Assembly (NCBI GenBank): GCA_937925845.1
Contig: CALAML010000105.1
Coordinates: 1-44,505 of the forward strand
Direction: 5' to 3'
Length of the DNA: 44,505 nucleotides
Origin: an uncultured Acidimicrobiales bacterium
GTDB taxonomy: Bacteria > Actinomycetota > Acidimicrobiia > Acidimicrobiales > CALAML01
Of this stretch, positions 1 through 8,431 are shown piece by piece. Made by a program: the position numbers and the translations under genes. Position 1 is the first letter of the stretch, and each line of letters begins with the position of its first letter. The notes under the pieces were generated by a model, which ran no database searches, was not told the origin of the DNA, and saw nothing but the letters and a program-made list of their open reading frames with translations.

Positions 1-278
1 TCGCCACCGATGTCGAGCAGATCCGCCCCCTCAGCCCACAGCGTTAACCCATGAGCGATCGCAGTGTCGGGCCGGTCATGAAGCCCACCATCGCTGAACG
101 AATCCGGCGTCACGTTCACTATGCCCATGATCTGCGATGGGCCCATGATCTCCGATCGACCCGCGAGCCCCGACCCAGCGGTGGCCGCGCCAGCGGCCGC
201 ACCTTGAGAACCGGTTTCGCCACCATCGGCAAACGCAGGGGCAACGGCGATCGGCCCGATGCCGCCAGAGGATCCCAT
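1..278 (-). CDS. folP: Dihydropteroate synthase, N-terminal fragment (runs off left edge)
   Basis: Reading the minus strand leftward from about 278 gives a frame that is open to the window edge and contains [16 protein letters not shown], the signature of dihydropteroate synthase (condenses p-aminobenzoate with the pterin diphosphate in folate synthesis), followed by the second conserved stretch ADLLDIGG. Only the first part of the protein is present. The start is uncertain: ATG codons lie in frame at 278, 146 and 128. Known FolP proteins have only a short lead before the signature, which favours 146 or 128; the 278 start would add a Gly/Ala-rich extension. The gene follows folE on the same strand with a short gap, the usual actinobacterial folate order. 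Confidence 0.88.
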   Translation of the reverse strand, partial: MGSSGGIGPIAVAPAFADGGETGSQGAAAGAATAGSGLAGRSEIMGPSQIMGIVNVTPDSFSDGGLHDRPDTAIAHGLTLWAEGADLLDIGG

Positions 279-327
279 CAACCCACGCTCACCCAGCGGT
301 GCCGGCCCAAAGCGCCCCGGCCAAACA

Positions 328-927
328 TCATGTGCCGATAAAGCGCATGGCCTCTGAACGGGTGGAGGCGTCATCACGGAACAACCCACGCACCGCTGAG
401 GTTACGGTTGACGAACCCGGCTTGCGGACACCGCGCATCGACATACACAGATGCTCGGCCTCGATCACCACCAACACGCCACGGGGCTCGAGCACCCGCT
501 CGATCTCGTCGGCCACCTGACTGGTCAGGCGCTCCTGCACCTGGGGCCGCTTGGCATAGGAGTCCACGAGCCGAGCGAGCTTGGAGAGCCCGGTGATCCG
601 GCCCTCCTTGTTGGGGATATAGGCCACGTGAGCCTTGCCCATGAAGGGCACCAGGTGATGCTCACAGAGCGAATAGAGCGGGATGTCCCGCACCATCACC
701 ATCTCGTCGTGGTCGGCCTCAAAGGTTACCGACAGGTGCTCGCTGGGATCGTCGTGCAGCCCGGCACACACCTCGGCGTACATCCGAGCAACACGCGCCG
801 GAGTATCCAGCAGGCCGTCGCGATCCGGATCCTCACCGATCGCGGCCAGGATCTCCGAGACCGCGGCTTCGATGCGAGGGAGGTCCATCGGAGTGTCGAT
901 CTTCTTCCGCTTCCGCGCTTTGCTCAT
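328..927 (-). CDS. folE: GTP cyclohydrolase I
   Basis: A 199-residue protein of normal family length. It opens the purine ring of GTP to give dihydroneopterin triphosphate, the first step of folate synthesis. The zinc-site signature [10 protein letters not shown] has Cys88 and His91, and the third ligand is Cys161 in HLCMSMRGV. The C-terminal [13 protein letters not shown] stretch is also typical. It lies between ftsH and folP on the minus strand, as in many actinobacteria. A gap of 85 bases to ftsH leaves room for its own promoter; the leader carries two copies of TCCAGTGAG just before the start. Confidence 0.97.
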   Translation of the reverse strand: MSKARKRKKIDTPMDLPRIEAAVSEILAAIGEDPDRDGLLDTPARVARMYAEVCAGLHDDPSEHLSVTFEADHDEMVMVRDIPLYSLCEHHLVPFMGKAHVAYIPNKEGRITGLSKLARLVDSYAKRPQVQERLTSQVADEIERVLEPRGVLVVIEAEHLCMSMRGVRKPGSSTVTSAVRGLFRDDASTRSEAMRFIGT

Positions 928-1012
928 CTTTGGCCTCGCTCACTGGACTCACTGGATAGGTAGGGGGGTCGAATTACACAACCAGACCGCAGAGTACCGG
1001 CGAGCGGCGGCG

Positions 1013-2875
1013 TCACCGCAGTTCGATCTCCGTGGCCGACGCCAACCGGGCCGAACTCAGCTTGGGAGCCGACTTCGGACCACCGGTCGGAAGAAGCTCT
1101 TTGAGCTCCGCCTCCCCGAGCGTCTCATGTTCCAGCAGGGCATTGGCCAGTCGGTCGAGCGAATCCCGATGACGCTCGAGCAACAGCCGGGCCCGATCGT
1201 GGGCGTGCTCCACCAGATCCCGCACCTCGGTGTCGATTTCGGCAGCCACCGCGTCGGAGTAATCAACCTCGTGGCCGACCTCCTTACCGAGGAACACCTC
1301 GCCGTTGCGGCTCCCCAACTTCACCGGACCCATGTCGGTGCTCATGCCAAAGGTGGTGACCATGGCCCGAGCCACCGAAGTGACCTTCTCGATGTCGTCG
1401 GCGGCACCGGTGGTGACGTCGTTGAAGATGATCTCCTCGGCGGTGCGTCCACCCAGCAGCATCGACATCTGATCCTTCAACTGGCTCTTGGTCTGGAGAT
1501 AGGTGTCGGCCTCCGGCAGCGCCAGCGTCCAACCCAAGGCCCGCCCTCGGGACACGATCGACACCTTATGAATCGGATCGGTGTGTTCCAGCAGGTGCCC
1601 CACAAGCGCGTGGCCCGACTCGTGGTAGGCGATCACCCGCCGCTCACGCTCGCTCAACAGCCGGGTCTTGCGCTCCGGTCCGGCGATCACCCGATCGATG
1701 GCATCCTCCACCAGATCCATGGTGATATCGCCACCGCCGTTACGAGCAGCCAGCAGGGCCGCCTCGTTCAACAGGTTGGCCAGATCGGCTCCGGTGAAGC
1801 CCGGCGTGCGGCGAGCGATTACATCAAAGCTGACCGAATCGTCGATCGGCTTGGCCTTGGCATGCACCTCGATGATGGCCCGTCGACCGGCGAGATCGGG
1901 GGCGTCGACCACGATCTGGCGGTCGAAGCGACCCGGACGGAGCAGCGCCGGATCAAGAATGTCGGGCCGGTTGGTGGCGGCGATCAGAATCACCCCACTG
2001 GTGACATCAAAACCATCCATCTCCACCAAGAGTTGGTTCAGCGTCTGCTCGCGCTCGTCGTGACCACCACCAAGCCCGGCGCCACGATGGCGGCCTACGG
2101 CATCGATCTCATCCACAAAGATGATGGCCGGAGCCGCCGACTTGGCCTGATCGAACAGGTCGCGGACACGACTGGCGCCTACACCAACAAACATCTCGAC
2201 AAAGTCGGAACCGGAGATGGAGAAGAACGGTGCGCCCGCCTCACCGGCAACCGCACGGGCCAGCAGCGTCTTGCCGGTACCCGGGGGGCCAAAGAGCAGC
2301 ACACCCTTGGGAATCTTGGCGCCAAGGGCCTGAAAGCGGGCCGGATCGGCCAGGAAGTCCTTGATCTCAGCCAACTCGGCCACCGCTTCATCGGCGCCAG
2401 CCACATCATCGAAAGTGACCGTCGGCTGATCCTTGCCCACCGAGCGGGTCTTGGCCTTGCCGAACTGCATCACCCCGCGGCCGCCGCCCTGCATCGAGTT
2501 GATCAGGAAGAAGAACACACCGATCAAGATGATGATCGGCAGCAGGTTAAACAGCAGCGTGGTCCAGATGGATGTGGGCTGGCGATCGACTTCAAGATCG
2601 GGATACTCGGCGATGAGCTCATCGCCGAACTCGGCCGGGTAGTTGACCTCGAACTTGGTGCCGTCGCTCAACTCGCCCGCGATCTGGTTCGACCGATCCT
2701 TCAGCACCGTCTCCGAGATGTTGACCTCACCCCGCTCCGCGAAGTCCTCAAACTGGGCCACCGAAAACTCTTCCGGGCTGTCATCGCTACGAACAACGCG
2801 ATAGAGCCCGAACAGGGTCAGGAGCACAAGGGCGCCAACGAGGAGCCGGGTACGAGGGGGAATGGTCTTCTTCAC
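1013..2875 (-). CDS. ftsH: ATP-dependent zinc metalloprotease FtsH
   Basis: A 620-residue membrane-anchored AAA+ protease that degrades misassembled membrane and short-lived cytosolic proteins as a hexamer. Visible parts are a first membrane segment at about residues 10-24, a small extracytoplasmic domain, a second segment at about 107-126, Walker A GPPGTGKT (196-203), Walker B IIFVDEID (251-258), the second region of homology [20 protein letters not shown] (300-319), and the zinc site HESGH (418-422). The acidic third ligand lies in the [12 protein letters not shown] region. It is about the expected length, with a shorter C-terminal tail than some homologues. It sits between tilS and folE; the hpt gene often found between tilS and ftsH is absent. 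Confidence 0.98.
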   Translation of the reverse strand: MKKTIPPRTRLLVGALVLLTLFGLYRVVRSDDSPEEFSVAQFEDFAERGEVNISETVLKDRSNQIAGELSDGTKFEVNYPAEFGDELIAEYPDLEVDRQPTSIWTTLLFNLLPIIILIGVFFFLINSMQGGGRGVMQFGKAKTRSVGKDQPTVTFDDVAGADEAVAELAEIKDFLADPARFQALGAKIPKGVLLFGPPGTGKTLLARAVAGEAGAPFFSISGSDFVEMFVGVGASRVRDLFDQAKSAAPAIIFVDEIDAVGRHRGAGLGGGHDEREQTLNQLLVEMDGFDVTSGVILIAATNRPDILDPALLRPGRFDRQIVVDAPDLAGRRAIIEVHAKAKPIDDSVSFDVIARRTPGFTGADLANLLNEAALLAARNGGGDITMDLVEDAIDRVIAGPERKTRLLSERERRVIAYHESGHALVGHLLEHTDPIHKVSIVSRGRALGWTLALPEADTYLQTKSQLKDQMSMLLGGRTAEEIIFNDVTTGAADDIEKVTSVARAMVTTFGMSTDMGPVKLGSRNGEVFLGKEVGHEVDYSDAVAAEIDTEVRDLVEHAHDRARLLLERHRDSLDRLANALLEHETLGEAELKELLPTGGPKSAPKLSSARLASATEIELR

Positions 2876-2944
2876 AGAACCACCAAGGCTAGCGACAAGT
2901 CAGGGCCCAAGACCAACGGGCCTGCCCTAGTGACGTGTCGCTGG

Positions 2945-3859
2945 TCAGCTTCGGGACAGGCGAAGTCGGTTCTCGGTTCGCCGGACCCACCAACCGTGGC
3001 CGACCTCGGTGCCGATGGCATCGCCGGCAGCGACCGACATCACCCGCTCCACCGTGGCTCCATCCACCGGATGCTCCGCCGAAATTTCCCTACCCAACCA
3101 GCTACGGATCGCCACTCGGGCCAAGGCCGGGTGAGCCTGACGCAGAGCACGGGCGTCGGCCACATCAAGGTCCTGCGCCAACTGGTGCAGCAGGTCGTCG
3201 ACCTCAGCCAACAGCTCCGATTGGCGGGCGATCACTCCGGCCACATCACGCTCGGCAATATCGTCGAGCAGCGGCAACAACTCATGGCGAACCCGGTTGC
3301 GGCGAAAGGCGGGGTCACGGTTCGACGGATCCTCGATCGGGTTGATGTCGAGGGCACGACAAACGGCCTCGGTTTCGGAACGGCGCAGCGCCAGCAACGG
3401 GCGCCGGGACTCTGGACGAATGCCGGCCAAGCCCCGCACCCCGGCACCGCGCATCAGGTTCAGCAGCACCGTCTCGGCCTGATCGTCGGCGGTATGGCCG
3501 GTCAGGGCATCAGGCCCGAGCAGCTCGTAGCGGGCATCACGGGCGCGCGCCTCCAGGTTCGGCCCCGGCTCCACCTTCGCCGCCTCCAGGCGGGATGCAG
3601 CCCCGAAGCGATCGGCCAGCGCGGCCACCACCGCCCCCTCGTTGTCGGACCTTGGGCGCAACCCATGGTCGATATGGACCGCACACACCGACAGCCCCGA
3701 CGCCACCGCCAGCACCAACAACGCAGAGGAATCGGCCCCTCCCGAAACGGCACAATCCACCACTTCGCCGGGCACCGGCACCGGAAAGGTGCAGCGCTCC
3801 AGCAGCGGAGCCACCACCGGGTGGCGGGCCAACTCGAGCGCGACATCCTCACCGTTCAT
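2945..3859 (-). CDS. tilS: tRNA(Ile)-lysidine synthase
   Basis: A 304-residue PP-loop ATPase that puts lysidine at the wobble C of tRNA-Ile(CAU), so that AUA is read as isoleucine. The nucleotide-binding motif SGGADS is at residues 39-44, followed by VHIDHGLRP and GHTADDQAET, both typical of TilS. The protein is at the short end for the family and has little beyond the catalytic and middle domains, as in other actinobacterial forms. It lies 69 bases upstream of ftsH and 71 bases downstream of the DUF2342 gene, all on the minus strand. Confidence 0.93.
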   Translation of the reverse strand: MNGEDVALELARHPVVAPLLERCTFPVPVPGEVVDCAVSGGADSSALLVLAVASGLSVCAVHIDHGLRPRSDNEGAVVAALADRFGAASRLEAAKVEPGPNLEARARDARYELLGPDALTGHTADDQAETVLLNLMRGAGVRGLAGIRPESRRPLLALRRSETEAVCRALDINPIEDPSNRDPAFRRNRVRHELLPLLDDIAERDVAGVIARQSELLAEVDDLLHQLAQDLDVADARALRQAHPALARVAIRSWLGREISAEHPVDGATVERVMSVAAGDAIGTEVGHGWWVRRTENRLRLSRS

Positions 3860-3930
3860 TGTTGATCCGGATCAATTGAGGTCGCGGAACCAGGACCGTC
3901 TTAGGCCGTTCCGGAAGGTGGCTCTGAAGT

Positions 3931-5022
3931 TCAGGCCCCGCTGACCGCAAGCTCGGACTCTGACTCATCAGCAATGCGATCGATCCAGGTCTGCGGGTCA
4001 CGGATTTCGGAGATCGTGGGCAGGTTCTCTGGCCGTTGCCAGACCCGATCCATGAAGTCACGACCCTCGGCGCCCTCAACAAAGTTGATAAACGCTTCGC
4101 CCTGTTCGTACTGGGCCATCTTGGCTTCGAGGCCAAGAACCTTCTGGAACAGCTTGTTGAACTTGTTGGCCGACTGGCGCCGCTGGCGCAGCACCCGACC
4201 GAAACGATCGGCGCTGGGCAACAGGTCTTCACCGGCGCGATCCATGGTGATGTCGCCATGGCCTTCGAGCAGGCTCATCAAACCGCCGAGCTGATCGATG
4301 ACCGCCTTTTGCTCATTCGATGCCACCAAGCCGGCGATACCACCGTCATCAAGCGGGTTCTTGCCCGACTTGATCGACGCAAACGCCCGACCCATAGCCT
4401 CGTTGAAACGACCCTCATCGGGCTCGACCGAACCGACCAGCTGGTTCACTAGGCTCAGGAAGTGCTCCCGCATCCACGGCACGCCGGTGAACTGGGCCCG
4501 ATGGGTGACCTCATGGAGGGCCAACCACAACCGGAACTCGCGGGGCGGAAAGCCGTACTTCTTCTCCAGGGCTAACACGTTCGGGCCCACGTAGTAGACG
4601 ATGTCCTGGTCTTCCGGGTTGTCGTCGTCGACCACCAGCAGGTCGTACTGGCCGAGCACCCGACCCGACATCCAGCCGAGCACAAAGCCCACCTCGGCGC
4701 CGGCGGCCCGGGCACCTACCGCGGCACTCGGACCGGCCTCGATCTTTTCTTCCATCTTCGACAGCAACGGCTTCAACAGCCGCTGGAACGAAGCCAGGTT
4801 GGCCCGCACCCAGTCGCTGCGATCAGCCACCTTGGCGCGAGCCGGGCCATCGAGTGACACCAGACCGGTCTCGGCCGCCACCAGTTTCTCCGCCTGGGCC
4901 GTGAGCTCTTCGAAATCGGGCACCAACGAATCGGCGTGATAGGAGTCCTCGTAAGGATCCTTCGCCGTCACCTTGGCCGCGACACGCTCGGCAAAGGACC
5001 AGTCAACCGCCCGGCCGCTCAC
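3931..5022 (-). CDS. Zinc-dependent metalloprotease-like protein, DUF2342/Zincin_2 family
   Basis: A 363-residue protein with a clear zincin motif HEVTH (residues 170-174) in the context LWLALHEVTHRAQFTGVPWM. This matches the actinobacterial family annotated as F420-biosynthesis-associated protein or putative hydrolase (DUF2342). The biochemical role is not established. The start is GTG at 5022, only three bases after the stop of the small membrane protein gene upstream, so translation is probably coupled. The same family lies next to tilS in mycobacteria, so this is conserved neighbourhood rather than a local insertion. Confidence 0.9.
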   Translation of the reverse strand: MSGRAVDWSFAERVAAKVTAKDPYEDSYHADSLVPDFEELTAQAEKLVAAETGLVSLDGPARAKVADRSDWVRANLASFQRLLKPLLSKMEEKIEAGPSAAVGARAAGAEVGFVLGWMSGRVLGQYDLLVVDDDNPEDQDIVYYVGPNVLALEKKYGFPPREFRLWLALHEVTHRAQFTGVPWMREHFLSLVNQLVGSVEPDEGRFNEAMGRAFASIKSGKNPLDDGGIAGLVASNEQKAVIDQLGGLMSLLEGHGDITMDRAGEDLLPSADRFGRVLRQRRQSANKFNKLFQKVLGLEAKMAQYEQGEAFINFVEGAEGRDFMDRVWQRPENLPTISEIRDPQTWIDRIADESESELAVSGA

Positions 5023-5025
5023 CAG

Positions 5026-5172
5026 CTATCGCTTCTGGTATTGCGGGCGGACAACCTTGTACAGGTAGAGGCCGATCAAAGCGAAAATGAACAAAATGCT
5101 GGGAATGAGGAGGGCAACGCCCACCCAGTGCCACCAGATTGGAGCCGCGGCTACAAAGGTCATAGCCCACAT
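5026..5172 (-). CDS. Small single-pass membrane protein, 48 residues
   Basis: A short minus-strand frame beginning MWAMTFVAAAPIWWHWVGVA continues with a hydrophobic stretch of about 25 residues and ends in the basic tail KVVRPQYQKR. An exact GGAGG lies seven bases before the ATG at 5172, and the stop is three bases before the GTG start of the DUF2342 protease, so the pair looks like an operon. The predicted topology is one membrane helix with a cytoplasmic basic end. No family is recognised. Its position suggests a membrane partner of the zincin, but that is inference. Confidence 0.75.
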   Translation of the reverse strand: MWAMTFVAAAPIWWHWVGVALLIPSILFIFALIGLYLYKVVRPQYQKR

Positions 5173-5237
5173 CGTAGAGCCTCCAGCCCCGCACTGTGCA
5201 TCCCGGGACGGTCACAAGATAAAGACCCAGACAGCTG

Positions 5238-5280
5238 AAGTTTGTAGTTTTCCGGGTCAGACCCCGAAAACTACAAACTT
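5238..5280. repeat. Long palindrome with GGGTCAGACCC core
   Basis: A 43-base near-perfect inverted repeat: AAGTTTGTAGTTTTC pairs with GAAAACTACAAACTT, and the centre is GGGTCAGACCC, with one mismatched pair between them. It lies in the leader of the amidohydrolase gene. The same core recurs downstream of that gene at 6916-6928. The core resembles the GGGGTCAGACCCC palindromes dispersed in many bacterial genomes as REP-like elements. It could fold as an RNA hairpin, but it has no trailing T run, so it is not a classical terminator. Confidence 0.8.
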
Positions 5281-5335
5281 TTGGTTTGAGCGCTGGCTGA
5301 GCCGACGGACAAACGTTGATATGGGAGGCTGGACC

Positions 5336-6874
5336 ATGGCCCGACTCGAACCGCCTGATCCTGGCCTACCGATCAAGCTGGAGCCGTGTTCGAACGGTGA
5401 ACATCTGCCGCCGCCCGCCACCCCACTGGTGCGCAACACCATCGCCCGCACCAATAAGGTCGTTGATGCCAAGGCCCGACGGCTCGGGATAAGTCGACGC
5501 CAGTTCCTGCGATCCTCGCTCGGCACCACGACAATGATGGCCGTACTGGCAGCCTGCAGTCGCGACGAAGGCCAGACCGGGGGCCGCTTCGAACCCGAGG
5601 GCTCGAACAGCTCCTCAACCTCGACAAGCTCGGGTTCGTCCGCCTCTTCTTCATCTTCCTCCTCTTCTTCATCTTCCCCCTCGTCGACATCATCGGCCCC
5701 GGCCACCGACCCCGAAGCCGACGACGGCATCACGCTCGACGAGGAAGCCGCCGACGACGCTCTGGCCCCGCCCGAGAGCGAACTGATCTTCGACGTCCAA
5801 GGCCACCTGCTCGAATACCCGGACGATGCGCCGGGCAACCCGGGCTTCCCTCAATCGAGCTGCGGCGAGGCTGCACCCGGCGATTGCTACGGCATCGATC
5901 ACTTCCTCGAAGCGATCTTCCTCGACAGCGACACCACCATGGTGATGCTTTCGGCCATCCCCTTCGGCGGCGGCGCGTTGTCGCCCGAAGTGATGCGGCG
6001 GGCCATCGATGCCGCCGGCCGCATGGGATGCGAAGACCGGGTGATGATGCAGGGGGAATCGTTTCCGACCTCGGCCGGGCTCGATGCGATGGAGCGGGTG
6101 GCCGCGGACTTTCCGATACGGGCTTTCAAGACCTATACCCACAACGGCGGGCCACCTTGGCGCCTCGACGACGACACCGGCCAGGCCTACTTCGAAAAGG
6201 TGCAGGAGGTCGGGGTGCCGATCGTGGCGGTGCACAAGGGGTTATCGGGCAACAACGTCTGGTCCTCGCCAGTCGATGTGGGCCCGGCCGCGGTGAACCA
6301 TCCCGGCGTCGACATCCTCGTTTACCACTCGGGCTACGAGTCGTCGATCACCGAAGGCCCCTACGACCCGGCCAACGACACCGGGGTGAACCGGCTGATC
6401 ACGTCGGTTCGCGACGCCGGACTCAGCAGGGCCGACGGCGCCACCGAACCGCTGAACGTCTATGCCGAGCTGGGCTCCACATGGCGCAACGTGATGGGGA
6501 GCCCCGACGAAGCGGCTCACCTGATCGGCAAGCTGTTGGTCCACCTTGGCGAGGACAACATTCTGTGGGGAACCGACTCGATCTGGTACGGCTCTCCTCA
6601 GGACCAGATCCAACTGTTCCGGGCCTTTCAGATCTCCGACGAGTTCCAGGAACGCTTCGGCTACCCGGCCCTTACCCCGCAGATCAAGGCCAAAATCTTC
6701 GGCACCAACGCCGCCGCGGTCTTTAACGTTGACCTGCCCGAGTTGGCCTGCGGCATCGACGCCGATGCCATCGCTGAACTCCGCAACGAACGGGCGTCGG
6801 GACCGCTGGGCCCACCGACCAACCACACCCACGCCGAGCTCGGACTACAAACCTTCCGCCGAGACTTCGGCTGA
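5336..6874 (+). CDS. Tat-exported lipoprotein of the amidohydrolase (Amidohydro_2) family
   Basis: The start is taken at ATG 5336 because GGGAGG stands seven bases upstream; it gives 512 residues. The N-terminus has a twin-arginine motif SRRQFLRSS and a lipobox LAAC, so the mature protein should be a folded lipoprotein outside the membrane. A Ser/Thr-rich linker follows, then a TIM-barrel amidohydrolase domain with FDVQGHLLEY, VHKG, VYHSG and ILWGTDS. In most relatives the first motif is HxH; here it is QGH, so the metal site differs or is partly lost. The substrate is unknown; hydrolysis or decarboxylation of a small carboxylated or aromatic compound is the usual family activity. The gene is flanked by two palindromes with the same core. 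Confidence 0.88.
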   Translation: MARLEPPDPGLPIKLEPCSNGEHLPPPATPLVRNTIARTNKVVDAKARRLGISRRQFLRSSLGTTTMMAVLAACSRDEGQTGGRFEPEGSNSSSTSTSSGSSASSSSSSSSSSSPSSTSSAPATDPEADDGITLDEEAADDALAPPESELIFDVQGHLLEYPDDAPGNPGFPQSSCGEAAPGDCYGIDHFLEAIFLDSDTTMVMLSAIPFGGGALSPEVMRRAIDAAGRMGCEDRVMMQGESFPTSAGLDAMERVAADFPIRAFKTYTHNGGPPWRLDDDTGQAYFEKVQEVGVPIVAVHKGLSGNNVWSSPVDVGPAAVNHPGVDILVYHSGYESSITEGPYDPANDTGVNRLITSVRDAGLSRADGATEPLNVYAELGSTWRNVMGSPDEAAHLIGKLLVHLGEDNILWGTDSIWYGSPQDQIQLFRAFQISDEFQERFGYPALTPQIKAKIFGTNAAAVFNVDLPELACGIDADAIAELRNERASGPLGPPTNHTHAELGLQTFRRDFG

Positions 6875-6902
6875 GCAGCTGCCTCGGAAACACATGCCCC
6901 GA

Positions 6903-6941
6903 ACCGGGTCCGTTCGGGGTCAGACCCCAAAGGTGCCCGGT
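6903..6941. repeat. Second palindrome with GGGGTCAGACCCC core
   Basis: An imperfect inverted repeat ACCGGGTCC ... GGTGCCCGGT encloses the perfect 13-base palindrome GGGGTCAGACCCC (6916-6928). It follows the stop of the amidohydrolase gene and could act as a transcription terminator hairpin, although no T run follows. Together with the copy at 5238-5280 it brackets that gene. Confidence 0.75.
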
Positions 6942-7002
6942 TGGCCTGCTGGCGCAGGGAAAATCGGGGTGCGCGGTTTGCTAGGAGACTCCTCGGAGAC
7001 TC

Positions 7003-7314
7003 TTAGCCTTCGCGGCCGATCGCTTCTTCGATGCGACGGCGGAGGTCCTGGGGAACTTCTTCTTTGCACTTGGTGGCGATGACATTGCGCAGGTCGGCCT
7101 CGAAGTCGAAGGCCTCAAAGCACGGACTGCAGGAATCGAGATGGCCCTTGATCAGTGAGCGCCGCTCGTCGTCGAGTTGACCATCGAGGTAGCTGTACAG
7201 CTCGGCCACCGCATCGCTGCAGTCCGGCTCGGAACACTCGGCGCCCGCCGCACCGGGTCCGCCCGCTGGCGCTGGCTGGTCGGGGCTGTTGGGTTCGGAA
7301 GTTGGATCGGCCAT
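7003..7314 (-). CDS. rsrA: Redox-sensing anti-sigma factor (RsrA-like, zinc anti-sigma)
   Basis: A 103-residue protein with the zinc-containing anti-sigma motif HLDSCSPC (HxxxCxxC), further cysteines near residues 27 and 32, and a final KCKEEVPQDLRRRI stretch typical of the RsrA/RshA family. Known members hold SigR or SigH inactive and release it when disulphide stress expels zinc. It is encoded 15 bases downstream of the sigma gene on the same strand, as expected for the cognate pair. The first 25 residues are Pro/Gly-rich and probably disordered. Assignment rests on motif plus context. Confidence 0.9.
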   Translation of the reverse strand: MADPTSEPNSPDQPAPAGGPGAAGAECSEPDCSDAVAELYSYLDGQLDDERRSLIKGHLDSCSPCFEAFDFEADLRNVIATKCKEEVPQDLRRRIEEAIGREG

Positions 7315-7329
7315 GGGAAGAGGATGAGC

Positions 7330-8001
7330 TCAGTCGGTTGCTACGGGCGTGGCGACTGCGGCATCGGAGTCGCCGGCATTCGGAGAATCTGGCGCATCGG
7401 TGGAGCTTGCGACGTCGGTAGCGGGTTCAACAACCGCATCGACGTCAATAAGCCCACGAGAGGCGGCGAAATCAAACAACCGCTTTTGCAGCTGCTTTCT
7501 TCCACGATGAAGCCGACTCATCACCGTCCCGATGGGGATATCCAGAATCTCGGCGATTTCTTTGTAGGCGAAACCCTCCACATCAGCCAGCAAAACCGCC
7601 AGTCGATACTGCTCCGGAAGGTCTTCAACGGCCGATTTCACCTCGGCCTCGCTGAAGAAATCCATCAGCTCATCTTCGGCACTTCGGGAGATCTGAGCCG
7701 TCTGGGCGCCCCCGAGACGGCGATACAGATAAAGGTCCTCAACATCAGCCAAATCGGTCTCATCGGGCCGGCGCTGCTTGGCCCGATACCGGTTGATATA
7801 GCTGTTGGTCAGGATGCGATACAGCCAAGCCCGCAGGTTTGTGCCCTCCTGGAACCCACCAAAACCGCGGTAAGCCTTCAGGTAAGCCTCCTGGACCAGA
7901 TCCTCGGCATCGGCCGGGTTCCGGGTCATGCGCAGGGCGGCGCTGTAGAGCGCATCCATGAAGGGCATTGCCTGTTCGGCAAAGTCAGCCTGATCAGCCA
8001 T
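7330..8001 (-). CDS. sigR: ECF RNA polymerase sigma factor, SigR/SigH type
   Basis: The start is taken at ATG 8001, giving 223 residues beginning [20 protein letters not shown]. Region 2 has the hallmark [20 protein letters not shown] and region 4 has [20 protein letters not shown], matching the actinobacterial thiol-oxidative-stress sigma factors. It should direct transcription of thioredoxin, mycothiol and protein quality-control genes when released from the anti-sigma factor encoded next. The C-terminal 40 residues are an acidic, Ala/Thr-rich tail not needed for the family. The frame stays open upstream to a TTG at 8091; in Streptomyces an upstream start gives a longer, unstable form, but nothing here proves that. 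Confidence 0.93.
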   Translation of the reverse strand: MADQADFAEQAMPFMDALYSAALRMTRNPADAEDLVQEAYLKAYRGFGGFQEGTNLRAWLYRILTNSYINRYRAKQRRPDETDLADVEDLYLYRRLGGAQTAQISRSAEDELMDFFSEAEVKSAVEDLPEQYRLAVLLADVEGFAYKEIAEILDIPIGTVMSRLHRGRKQLQKRLFDFAASRGLIDVDAVVEPATDVASSTDAPDSPNAGDSDAAVATPVATD

Positions 8002-8111
8002 TGGGCAAACCGTATCGAATATGGGGCCAAGTCGTCTGATCAGACCTGGATCAGGGCCTAGTGGTTCTACGCGCAGCCATCGACCCGGCAACGCGACGAG
8101 ACCGTCCGCGC

Positions 8112-8384
8112 TCAGAGGCAGTCTACGACGGCTCTGCGCAGGGCGATCCCGCGAGGATCGTCGAACATGTGTCCCTTGGTGGTCGAGAACACGTTGACGA
8201 TGGTGTCTGATGCCCAGGCACGATCGTTCTTCGGGTCGGCCTGACCGCCCCAGAGATCAACCACCAACTCGTTGTCGACCACCACCGCACAGGCGGCACC
8301 CACTTCGCCGCGGGTAGCGAAGTTCTCCTCGAATGCCGAGCGCACCGCTTCGAACCCGGCCTTGACCACTCCATCGATTGCCAT
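8112..8384 (-). pseudogene. Truncated serine hydrolase (beta-lactamase/esterase family), N-terminal remnant
   Basis: The 90-residue frame matches only the N-terminus of class C beta-lactamase-like esterases: [20 protein letters not shown], then [15 protein letters not shown], which holds the catalytic SxxK (STTK). Right after the SxxK the sequence changes to [19 protein letters not shown] and stops. The remaining roughly 300 residues of the fold, including the Tyr and late Gly motifs, are missing, and no other frame before sigR restores them. It is therefore a 3'-deleted remnant. It lies downstream of the two dioxygenase genes on the same strand. Confidence 0.8.
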
Positions 8385-8431
8385 CGTGCACCATCGCAGC
8401 CTGGGTGAGGTGTCGCAAGTGGCCGGGAGGG

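Noticed and set aside
683..3865. Very long plus-strand open frame (over 1000 codons)
   Set aside because: It lies antisense to folE, ftsH and tilS, has His/Gln/Arg-rich composition, and shows no domain. It is a GC-driven shadow.
8002..8091. N-terminal extension of SigR from a TTG
   Set aside because: Plausible by analogy with Streptomyces SigR', but no ribosome site or conserved sequence supports it.
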